Origin: Negativicutes bacterium UBA1444
GTDB lineage: Bacteria > Bacillota > Negativicutes > UBA1444
Length of the DNA: 6,474 nucleotides
Direction of reading: 5' to 3'
Assembly (NCBI GenBank): GCA_002329525.1
Contig: DCTI01000079.1
Location: 1 to 6,474 of the forward strand
Part shown: piece by piece, positions 1 to 5,572 of the stretch
Numbering within the stretch: the first letter of the stretch is position 1
Layout of the letters: every line of letters starts with the position of its first letter
Notes under the pieces: generated by a model
Told to the model about the DNA's origin: nothing
The model's input: the letters and a program-made list of their open reading frames with translations, nothing else
Database searches by the model: none
Position numbers and translations under genes: made by a program

Positions 1-33
1 AATTTTCTGGAACAAGGGATCAGATAAACAACT

Positions 34-1044
34 TCAGGTTTCCGGCATCTCTTCGCCAGAACGCTGCTGGCTCCGCAGCAGTTTTCCCTGGTTGGCCTGC
101 GCAAAATCGCGGATCACGTTGCGGTAACGATACCGATCCTGATAAATTGCGCTGACATGATCTGCGGCGGGAAACAACTGGATTTGTTTCGGACCTTTTG
201 TTTCCGCAAACAGCTTCTGAGACATCTCAGCCGGCACTAAGGCATCCGCTTCGCCGTGAATGTACAAAACCGGGGTGGTCACCTGGCGGACCGCCCGAAT
301 GGGTGATGCTTGATAAAATGTGAACCGGGACTTCCAATAGGCGACAATATTGGCATACGGCAACAGATACTCAGGCTGGATATAATCCGGCAGCGGGATG
401 TGCCGCCGGATTTGCTGCGCGAGCAAGATCTCAAAGTCCGAATAGGCGCTGTCAGCGACATAAAAGGAAACCCGCCGGTTCGCTTCGTTGAGTTCCGCAT
501 GCAGCAGGGCAGTCGCCGCCCCCATCGAAATCCCGTGCACGCCGATCAACCCGGTCGGGTATTTTTTCCGGAGCCAGTCCACCCATTGATCCAGATCGTA
601 CTTTTCATAAACGCCCCAGGTAACCGAATTTCCGCCGCTGTCGCCATGATGGCGCGAATCGATGAGCAGCAGATTAAAGCCGTCATTCAAATATACATTC
701 AGGTAATTGAGTCCCACCAGCCGGCTTTCCGTAAATCCGTGCAAAAAAACCAACGTCTTGGTCGAAGCCTGCGGATTGGGAATGAAGGTTCCCTGCAAGC
801 GATAGCCAAACCGTGATTCAATCGCGACATCCTGCCACTGTCGTTCCCGCTTTCCCCATTCCAGCCGTTGTTTAAGGCGGCCTGCATTCGCATTCGCCGA
901 ATTCAGCCGGGAATGGCGGGTGCTCATTTCCGTGTAAATAATATTGCCGATATAAAAGCCCGCACCATTGACGGCCAGAAACACAAGCAATAAACCGGCC
1001 AACAACAATCGGCGCAGAAGTCTCCAAACAGTCCGGGTTTTCAT
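34..1044 (-). CDS. Membrane-anchored alpha/beta hydrolase (YqkD-like, COG1073 type)
   Basis: This is a 336-residue serine hydrolase of the alpha/beta fold; its substrate cannot be read from the sequence. Residues 1-12 are rich in Arg and are followed by a hydrophobic segment at about 13-36, which looks like an uncleaved anchor placing the catalytic domain outside the membrane (inference from the positive-inside rule). The oxyanion-side HG is at 102-103 (FLHGFTES), followed by DSRHHGDSGG at 129-138. The nucleophile elbow GISMG is at 171-175 with Ser173, the acid is Asp267 (HGEADALV) and the base is His296 (AADHVSA), so the triad is complete. The start is an ATG at 1044 with AGAGGA five bases upstream. 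That ATG overlaps the ancestral stop of the broken SDR gene upstream, so the hydrolase may once have been its coupled partner. Length suits the Bacillus YqkD-type family. No clear terminator is visible in the 33 bases after the stop. Confidence 0.9.
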   Translation of the reverse strand: MKTRTVWRLLRRLLLAGLLLVFLAVNGAGFYIGNIIYTEMSTRHSRLNSANANAGRLKQRLEWGKRERQWQDVAIESRFGYRLQGTFIPNPQASTKTLVFLHGFTESRLVGLNYLNVYLNDGFNLLLIDSRHHGDSGGNSVTWGVYEKYDLDQWVDWLRKKYPTGLIGVHGISMGAATALLHAELNEANRRVSFYVADSAYSDFEILLAQQIRRHIPLPDYIQPEYLLPYANIVAYWKSRFTFYQASPIRAVRQVTTPVLYIHGEADALVPAEMSQKLFAETKGPKQIQLFPAADHVSAIYQDRYRYRNVIRDFAQANQGKLLRSQQRSGEEMPET

Positions 1045-1251
1045 AAACGTCCTCTTACCTTTTCCACATAGATCATTTTTTAGTCATGCCGCCGTCCACC
1101 ACGATTTTAGGGCCGCAATGATGACGGTTGCGCCCAGCGTCAAAAATTCGCCGGCAGTCGCCTTGCCGATTCCGTTCGCACTCCCTGTAAGCAGAACGAC
1201 TTTTCCGCAAAACTCATCGTTCCCACCTGCCAATTCAGCCGCATTACTCAT
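1041..1251 (-). pseudogene. Short-chain dehydrogenase/reductase remnant: internal deletion plus frameshift
   Basis: The first ~46 codons from ATG 1251 read as a normal SDR N-terminus: a short lead, then GKVVLLTGSANGIG with the TGxxxGIG cofactor motif, a helix (KATAGEFLTLG) and the second strand ATVIIA. At about 1113-1118 the reading frame leaves the family and stops at 1084-1086. In another frame, directly after the junction, the sequence reads GPKIVVDGGMTKK, the usual SDR C-terminus, stopping at 1073-1075. Adding one A to the A6 run at 1076-1081 continues this tail as MIYVEKVRGRL, with its TGA at 1041-1043 overlapping the hydrolase ATG. SDRs are about 250 residues; some 180 residues are missing, including the catalytic Ser and YxxxK. 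The remnant therefore cannot be an active reductase. No good Shine-Dalgarno precedes ATG 1251. The one-base shift could be a sequencing error, but the large deletion could not be explained that way. Confidence 0.85.
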
Positions 1252-1345
1252 GAACTGGAATTCGCCAAGAAAAGGCTCTTCCCTTTTGGCAGCCGATGCC
1301 AACCGACAGTAGCTTGTCGTCATGATATTTGCGCAGGCAAAATGA
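1252..1345 (-). other. Leader between tad terminator and SDR remnant
   Basis: About 94 bases separate the operon-closing hairpin from the SDR remnant. An open frame crosses it from 1386, but that frame runs through the hairpin and has no family resemblance before the Rossmann segment, so I do not read it as coding. On the minus strand an imperfect hairpin spans 1264-1290: GCC, AAAA and GG pair with CC, TTTT and GGC, with a 3-nt bulge. Its 5' arm includes AAGGGAAG, a possible ribosome-binding-like run, but this is 25 bases from ATG 1251. I find no promoter with two convincing boxes; TATCAT at 1322-1327 is a possible -10 without a good -35. This is the most likely place for the promoter of the SDR/hydrolase unit. 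Confidence 0.3.
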
Positions 1346-1375
1346 ACATCCAGCCGGTTTTCGCGGCTGGATGTC
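1345..1375 (-). terminator. Hairpin terminator closing the tad operon
   Basis: Positions 1346-1356 and 1364-1374 form a perfect 11-bp inverted repeat (ACATCCAGCCG on the minus strand) with a 7-base loop. Reading on the minus strand, the stem is followed by TTCATTTTGCC, a moderately T-rich run. The stem begins 17 bases after the DUF192 stop codon. The plus-strand side of the stem is followed by CAAATGCCCC, so it would only work for minus-strand transcription. The position fits a Rho-independent terminator for the tad operon; the interrupted T tract makes full strength uncertain. Confidence 0.7.
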
Positions 1376-1391
1376 AAATGCCCCATTGCGT

Positions 1392-1730
1392 CTAAATCAG
1401 TTTTAGTCGATCACCGCGGCGGGTTCCGGTTCGCCGCACCATCCCCTCCGGCAACTCCACGACGCACTTCGCGCCGCGGCATATTTTGAATTTTCCCGGC
1501 GCCAACGAATCCACTGCCTCCAGCACCAGATTTTGCCGATCCAGGAACAGCACGTCCAAGCAGTACTTCATGCCGAACATATGGACACTATTGCAGGGGC
1601 GTAGCAAAAAAGCATTCCCCTCCGGCCATTCCCGTGTGCCCAACAGTCCCCGCAGGCGCTTCCAGAAGGTATCGGCAACCGTGATCTTTTCCGCCAGCAA
1701 CACCTCGCGGCTTTCATTGAATAGACGCAT
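1392..1730 (-). CDS. DUF192 family protein (COG1430) at the end of the tad operon
   Basis: This is a small 112-residue protein of the DUF192 family, whose biochemical role is not established. Typical family features are visible: RLRGLLG at 25-31, PCNSVHMFGM at 45-54 followed by a hydrophobic strand ending in LFLD near 64, and the closing VVELPEG at 90-96. There is no signal peptide or membrane segment, so it is probably cytoplasmic, although many DUF192 relatives are exported. Cys46, Cys57, Cys84 and Cys89 are present, but I see no metal-binding pattern. The ATG at 1730 is preceded by GGAGG (1736-1740) with a five-base spacer. The gene begins 14 bases after the tadC stop, so it is cotranscribed and probably translated at a linked level. 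A hairpin terminator follows it. The association with tad genes suggests an accessory role in pilus production, but this is guilt by association only. Confidence 0.9.
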   Translation of the reverse strand: MRLFNESREVLLAEKITVADTFWKRLRGLLGTREWPEGNAFLLRPCNSVHMFGMKYCLDVLFLDRQNLVLEAVDSLAPGKFKICRGAKCVVELPEGMVRRTGTRRGDRLKLI

Positions 1731-1744
1731 CGTTGCCTCCGGTC

Positions 1745-2671
1745 CTACTTTTTGAGAAGCGTGTCGGCGATCTTAATGGCCGCCGGCCCTAGTATGATGA
1801 CCAAGATGACGGGAAAGATGAAAAAGACCAACGGAATCAACATCTTGACCGGCGCCTTCATCCCCAGTTCCTGGGCCCGTTGGCGCTGTTTTTCCCGGAC
1901 CGCCACCGATTTCACCCGCAGCACATTGCCGATGCTGACGCCCAGCTGGTCCGCCTGGATCAGCGACGTGATGAAGCCGGTAATATCGGGCAAATTACAG
2001 CGTTTTCCCATGGAAACCAACGCCTCGCGGCGGGGAACCCCGACACGCATTTCGTTGAGCGCCCGGGTGAATTCGTCCACCAACGCCCCTTCCATCTTTT
2101 CCGACAAGATCTGTAAAGCGCCGTCAAAACCCAGACCCGCTTCGACGCTGGCCGTGATCAAATCGATCGCATCCGGCAGATCGCGCTGCATACTGTGTTG
2201 TCGGGCCCGAATTTTATAGTTCAGGAACAGAAAAGGCAGGCAGAAGCCAAACGCCGAAACGCCCAGCGCCAGCCGCAACACGGTGCTTGCCGGCATTTGA
2301 AGTCCAAACAGGACGCCGGCGAGAAGGATCGGCAGATAGAACCCCATGGCAGCGGTCAGCAGGAGATAGCCGTTCGGCCCGAGTCCGCCGACTCCGCCGG
2401 CCATCGCCAACTTTTCGTTCATCTGCCGGCGGATGGATGCCGGTACAAACTGGGTAAGTCCAGGCGCCAAGGCGGTCAATCTCTGCGTCAGATTACGCTG
2501 CGGGTGCGCGAAATGCGGTTCGCCGCGAAAAGTTCCTCTGCTTTCCATGGCGGAAAGCAGGCCACGAAGCCGGATCTCCGCCGTTTCCTCGGTGGAAATG
2601 CACGTTTGCAGAAACAAATGGATGAAAATGAATGTGCAAACAAAGGCGAATAACGAAATAATCCACAACAT
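1745..2671 (-). CDS. tadC: TadC-type inner-membrane platform protein (type II secretion F domain)
   Basis: From ATG 2671 the protein has 308 residues. TadC-type proteins form, with TadB, the inner-membrane platform on which the CpaF ATPase drives Flp pilus assembly. Hydrophobic segments lie at about 2-22, 101-124, 130-151 and 275-300. The cytoplasmic GspF domain sits between the third and fourth, with RDLPDAIDLI at 163-172, VEAGLGFDGAL at 176-186 and the near-C-terminal KAPVKMLIPLVFFIFP with the ILGPA ending typical of TadC rather than TadB. The frame is open further upstream to a TTG at 2704 and an ATG at 2692 that overlaps the cpaF stop as TAATG, but only ATG 2671 has a strong ribosome binding site. 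Oddly, no second GspF gene (tadB) accompanies it, although tadB and tadC are usually adjacent after cpaF. Confidence 0.92.
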   Translation of the reverse strand: MLWIISLFAFVCTFIFIHLFLQTCISTEETAEIRLRGLLSAMESRGTFRGEPHFAHPQRNLTQRLTALAPGLTQFVPASIRRQMNEKLAMAGGVGGLGPNGYLLLTAAMGFYLPILLAGVLFGLQMPASTVLRLALGVSAFGFCLPFLFLNYKIRARQHSMQRDLPDAIDLITASVEAGLGFDGALQILSEKMEGALVDEFTRALNEMRVGVPRREALVSMGKRCNLPDITGFITSLIQADQLGVSIGNVLRVKSVAVREKQRQRAQELGMKAPVKMLIPLVFFIFPVILVIILGPAAIKIADTLLKK

Positions 2672-2677
2672 GTTCGG

Positions 2678-2686
2678 TCCCCCTCC
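2678..2686 (-). promoter_or_regulatory. Ribosome binding site deciding the tadC start
   Basis: On the minus strand GGAGGGGGA lies six bases before ATG 2671. Neither the TTG at 2704 nor the ATG at 2692 has a comparable site, so tadC most likely starts at 2671, leaving a 20-base gap after the cpaF stop codon instead of an overlap. Confidence 0.8.
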
Positions 2687-2691
2687 CGCCA

Positions 2692-4041
2692 TTACCTGGG
2701 CCAAAAGAGTTCCGCGGGCAATTTGATTCCGTTCGCCAGCAATTTTTCGACAAACTTGGGCCGGATCCCGGTCGGCTTGAACCGCCCCAAAATTTTTCCG
2801 GTTGCATCCCGGCCGGTCTGATCAAAAATGAAAATGTCCTGCATGGTGATGACGTCGCCTTCCATCCCCTGAACCTCAGTCAGGTGCGTAATCTTGCGGC
2901 TGCCGTCCCGGAGCCGGGACTGTTGGATCACCAAGTCGATCGCCGAAGATATCTGTTCCCGGATCGCCCGGACCGGCAGATCCATCCCCGCCATCAGTAC
3001 CATGGTTTCCATCCGGCTCACCATATCGCGCGGCGAGTTGGCGTGACCGGTGGTCATCGAGCCTTCATGGCCGGTGTTCATCGCCTGGAGCATGTCCAGC
3101 GCCTCGCCGCTGCGCACCTCGCCGACCACGATCCGGTCGGGGCGCATGCGCAAGGAATTGCGGACCAAATCCCGGATCGTCACGGCCCCGCGCCCTTCGA
3201 TATTGGCCGGGCGGGCTTCCAGAGTCACGATGTGTTCCTGCCGCAGCTGCAGTTCGGCGGCATCCTCGATCGTCACGATTCGCTCATCCGCCGGGATGAA
3301 GGACGACAACACGTTCAACGTGGTGGTTTTCCCGGAGCCGGTTCCCCCGGAAATGACGATATTCAACTTTCCTTCCACGCAGGCTTTCAGCAAATCCGCC
3401 ATCTCCTGCGTCAGCGTCTCCAGATCGACCAGATCATTGACTTTGAAGGGATCGCGGGAAAATTTTCGGATGGTCAGCGCCGGCCCCGTCAGGGCAAGCG
3501 GCGGAATGATCGCGTTTACCCGCGAACCATCGGGCAGCCGGGCATCCACCATCGGCGAACTTTCATCGATTCGCCGCCCAAGGGGCGAGACGATTTTTTC
3601 GATGATGTGCATCACGTGAATGTCATCCCGAAAATGAACATCCGTTAGCGCCAACAGGCCATTGCGCTCCACGTAGACCTGATTGTAGCGGTTGACCATC
3701 ACTTCGGTGACCGTGTCGTCTTTCAGGAGCGGTTCGATGGGCCCCAGTCCCAGAACCTCGTCGATGATTTCCGATATGATGCGGGTGCGCTCGAAACGGG
3801 GCACCAACGCCGGTTCCGCGTCCATCGCCGTGGAGGAAATATGAGTCACTGCTTCTTCGAGCTGCCGGCGGTCCATCTCCACGGATCCCAGTTCATCCAC
3901 TATTTTTTGGTGTATTTTTTGTTTTAATGGTTGATACGGATCGAGTTTTGTGACCGGGCCTGCTTTATGTTTGCCGATTCCTCCCGCCGGCGCCGCCTCT
4001 TCCTGTTGCTTCTTCTCTTCGAGTCGCTTCACCCAAAACAT
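2692..4041 (-). CDS. cpaF: CpaF/TadA family pilus assembly ATPase
   Basis: From ATG 4041 this is a 449-residue secretion ATPase (VirB11/PulE superfamily) that powers Flp/Tad pilus assembly at the cytoplasmic face of the membrane. A charged, probably flexible N-terminus (EEKKQQEE) is followed by the N-terminal domain with LGPIEPLLKDDTVTEVMVN at about 99-117. The RecA-like core has the Walker A loop GGTGSGKT at 232-239, a conserved IEDAAELQL stretch near 258-266, the Walker B region RIVVGEVR at 303-310 with Glu308, and the TGHEGSMTTGHAN histidine box at about 323-335. The C-terminus has the expected GRFKPTGIRPKF segment. All catalytic motifs look intact and the length is typical. The frame extends to an ATG at 4056, but that codon overlaps the ribosome binding site for 4041. 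The gene begins 31 bases after the tadE stop and is followed directly by tadC. Confidence 0.97.
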   Translation of the reverse strand: MFWVKRLEEKKQQEEAAPAGGIGKHKAGPVTKLDPYQPLKQKIHQKIVDELGSVEMDRRQLEEAVTHISSTAMDAEPALVPRFERTRIISEIIDEVLGLGPIEPLLKDDTVTEVMVNRYNQVYVERNGLLALTDVHFRDDIHVMHIIEKIVSPLGRRIDESSPMVDARLPDGSRVNAIIPPLALTGPALTIRKFSRDPFKVNDLVDLETLTQEMADLLKACVEGKLNIVISGGTGSGKTTTLNVLSSFIPADERIVTIEDAAELQLRQEHIVTLEARPANIEGRGAVTIRDLVRNSLRMRPDRIVVGEVRSGEALDMLQAMNTGHEGSMTTGHANSPRDMVSRMETMVLMAGMDLPVRAIREQISSAIDLVIQQSRLRDGSRKITHLTEVQGMEGDVITMQDIFIFDQTGRDATGKILGRFKPTGIRPKFVEKLLANGIKLPAELFWPR

Positions 4042-4049
4042 GCTTTGCG

Positions 4050-4054
4050 CCTCC
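4050..4054 (-). promoter_or_regulatory. Ribosome binding site deciding the cpaF start
   Basis: GGAGG on the minus strand lies eight bases before ATG 4041 (protein start MFWVKRLEEKK). The alternative ATG at 4056 partly overlaps this site and has only GAGGA about 13 bases away, so 4041 is preferred and the protein loses five residues. Confidence 0.75.
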
Positions 4055-4072
4055 ATTCGGAAAAATGAATCC

Positions 4073-4477
4073 TCAGTTTACGGGGCTGCTGTTTTCCTGC
4101 CGCATATTCGCGATACTGGAAACAGGGAACGGGTTGGGTCGGAAAATGGCACTGATCATCGGTGTAATGATTTCGACGGTGGTGCTGACCTCCACGGAAA
4201 CATTCTGCCCATAGACCAGCGGCGACGGCGTGACCCGCGTCGTATAGGCGCCGGGAAACTTGGCCACCACGATGGCGGCTTGCCGTCGGTCGCCGCTGAT
4301 GGCTACGGCCCGCGCCCCTTCCCGCGCCGCCTCCGTGACCAATAGCTGCGCGTACAATACCCGGCCGACTTCCAGAATCCCGATGACCAACAGCAGAAAC
4401 ACCGGTGCAATGAGCGCAAACTCTACGAGTCCTTGCCCCTGTCGTTTTTTGCAGAACTTCGCAATTTGCTGAAACAT
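4073..4477 (-). CDS. tadE: TadE-like pilus assembly pseudopilin
   Basis: From ATG 4477 the product has 134 residues. TadE-family proteins are minor pseudopilins of the Tad system. The N-terminus shows a short basic leader (KFCKKRQG), then the prepilin-type cleavage pattern G14|QGLVE with Glu19 at the +5 position, followed by a hydrophobic segment of about 22 residues (FALIAPVFLLLVIGILEVG) and the typical family sequence AAREGARAVA at 50-59. This suggests processing by a prepilin peptidase between Gly14 and Gln15, with the C-terminal ~100 residues outside the membrane. The frame is open upstream to 4609, but that part is low-complexity Arg/Trp sequence antisense to nothing recognisable and overlaps the preceding gene. 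The gap is 28 bases to the TadG-like gene upstream and 31 bases to cpaF. No prepilin peptidase gene is in the window. Confidence 0.9.
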   Translation of the reverse strand: MFQQIAKFCKKRQGQGLVEFALIAPVFLLLVIGILEVGRVLYAQLLVTEAAREGARAVAISGDRRQAAIVVAKFPGAYTTRVTPSPLVYGQNVSVEVSTTVEIITPMISAIFRPNPFPVSSIANMRQENSSPVN

Positions 4478-4483
4478 GATTAA

Positions 4484-4488
4484 CCTCC
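4484..4488 (-). promoter_or_regulatory. Ribosome binding site deciding the tadE start
   Basis: GGAGG on the minus strand lies six bases before ATG 4477. It places the start immediately before the basic leader and prepilin-type cleavage site and rules out the longer frame that would overlap the upstream gene by about 100 bases. Confidence 0.85.
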
Positions 4489-4505
4489 GCCCGACAAATT
4501 CGCTT

Positions 4506-5525
4506 TCATTCCACCAATTGCACGTTGCCCACGCCATACCATTGCTGACCCGGCACCACATTCCCCGTCCCGGTCGGCAACGCCACCCGGACAAACCGCC
4601 CGGTGACAACGAAGTCCAGGTAATATCTATTACTCCCGTATCCGGTCAATTTTCCTTTATTGATGCTGTCGAACCAGAACCCGACGAAACCGATGATTTT
4701 CATATTTCTGGTGGAGTAATCCCACGTCGAGGTGCTCGTCGACAGGGTTTGCACGACTGGGATGAGCATCAGCCGGGGATCGCCGGCTTTTGCCTGCAGA
4801 ATGTCCTGGTTTCCGCCCGCCGTTAACCGGCTGGCGAAAGAATTCACCGCCGTTTCGCCCGCCGTGGCCGGACCGATGTGGTACATCACGGTACTGAGAT
4901 TCACCGGCTTGGAATACCCGTCCGCCAACAAGTCCAGATAAGCATCAAACGAAGTCGGATTTTTAAATACTCCGTTTACGTAGGTGAATTCCTGGGCTTT
5001 GGTCGGAGTTTTTTTCATGTAGTACGGCTGGCTGTAGGAATCCCCTTGCGGGCCACCCTGCCAGATGATATCGGTTGGCGCCTTGATGACGAAAGGCGGC
5101 GCGCCGGGCGGGATACCGCTGGCCGGCGTCAGGCGGGCGGTCGCCGAGGCGCTGAGCGTATTGGATTCTTTGCCCCAAATTGGCGCAAAAAACAGGTTGA
5201 TGGCGCGACTCGTAACGACTTTCACCGATTTTTGCGTTTCCGTGTAGGTCACCGTGGCGGCCACCGTGTCCGAGACTTTTCCGGGAGACTTCTTGGCATA
5301 AATGATCCCATTGCTGTAGGCATTCGCCGGGCTCGGATGACCGCCGTTCAGATCATGACACCCCGCCAGTGCTCCTTGCTCGGCGGCTGTCTGCAGTTCC
5401 GACTTGGTCAGATATAAAACCCCCAAGTCCGTTACCAACGCCCCGATCCCGACGACAATCGGCAACAAGGCCACTGCCAGCAGCAAAACCTGTCCCTTGA
5501 TTTTTTTGGGGGCATTACTATTCAT
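4506..5525 (-). CDS. TadG-like Flp pilus assembly protein, second of a tandem pair
   Basis: From ATG 5525 the product has 339 residues. The N-terminal Tad domain shows a basic lead (APKKIKGQ), a hydrophobic segment at about 12-35 (VLLLAVALLPIVVGIGALV), the TDLGVLYLTKSELQTAAEQGALAG segment at 32-55 and, after a VKVVTSRAINLFFAPIWG strand region, the SASATARL ending of the domain near 125-132. The rest is a secreted or periplasm-facing C-terminal region. Its end carries RLMLIPVVQTL at 251-261, IIGFVGFWF and VTGRFVRV at about 307-314. These align with RILVVPVIQSL, VVGFAALFL and VIGRFIQM in the gene just upstream, so the two are paralogues. No von Willebrand A domain (MIDAS DxSxS) is present, unlike long TadG proteins. 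An internal GVFKNPTSFDAYLDLL segment partly matches the GNFGALALGG segment of the paralogue. The role is probably membrane anchoring of the pilus or its assembly complex. Confidence 0.85.
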   Translation of the reverse strand: MNSNAPKKIKGQVLLLAVALLPIVVGIGALVTDLGVLYLTKSELQTAAEQGALAGCHDLNGGHPSPANAYSNGIIYAKKSPGKVSDTVAATVTYTETQKSVKVVTSRAINLFFAPIWGKESNTLSASATARLTPASGIPPGAPPFVIKAPTDIIWQGGPQGDSYSQPYYMKKTPTKAQEFTYVNGVFKNPTSFDAYLDLLADGYSKPVNLSTVMYHIGPATAGETAVNSFASRLTAGGNQDILQAKAGDPRLMLIPVVQTLSTSTSTWDYSTRNMKIIGFVGFWFDSINKGKLTGYGSNRYYLDFVVTGRFVRVALPTGTGNVVPGQQWYGVGNVQLVE

Positions 5526-5533
5526 TGTCATCC

Positions 5534-5539
5534 CACCTC
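5534..5539 (-). promoter_or_regulatory. Ribosome binding site favouring start 5525 of the TadG-like gene
   Basis: GAGGTG on the minus strand, a full match to the 16S 3' end, lies eight bases before ATG 5525. An ATG at 5531 in the same frame is only two bases from it, and one at 5576 overlaps the previous gene's stop without a site. The start at 5525 (MNSNAPKK) is preferred; 5531 would add two residues. Confidence 0.65.
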
Positions 5540-5572
5540 GCCGTTCGCGTAAATGTCCTGTCCAGTAACCAT

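Noticed and set aside
1..33. Terminator after the hydrolase
   Set aside because: No inverted repeat with a T run can be found in the bases available after the stop codon.
310..816. 168-codon open frame on the plus strand
   Set aside because: It is antisense to the hydrolase catalytic region, whose triad is intact; no motif is seen in the plus-strand product.
1304..1319. CGACA/TGTCG inverted repeat as an operator
   Set aside because: Only a 5-bp arm with a 6-base loop; a match this short is expected by chance and nothing else supports it.
1349..1377. Promoter with TTGACA at 1372-1377 (minus strand)
   Set aside because: The -10 position at the right spacing reads GCTGGA, and the box overlaps the terminator stem; no usable -10 within 16-18 bases.
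1084..1386. Intact 100-residue protein on the minus strand
   Set aside because: Its first ~21 codons run through the terminator hairpin, the next ~24 resemble nothing, and its last ~9 are an out-of-frame reading of an SDR tail. It is better described as part of a pseudogene.
2884..3648. 254-codon open frame on the plus strand
   Set aside because: It is antisense to the conserved core of cpaF and rich in His, Arg and Gln as expected for a shadow frame; no family resemblance and no ribosome binding site.
4478..4609. 44-residue N-terminal extension of TadE
   Set aside because: It overlaps the upstream TadG-like gene, reads as Trp/Arg-rich noise, and the strong GGAGG site sits before ATG 4477.
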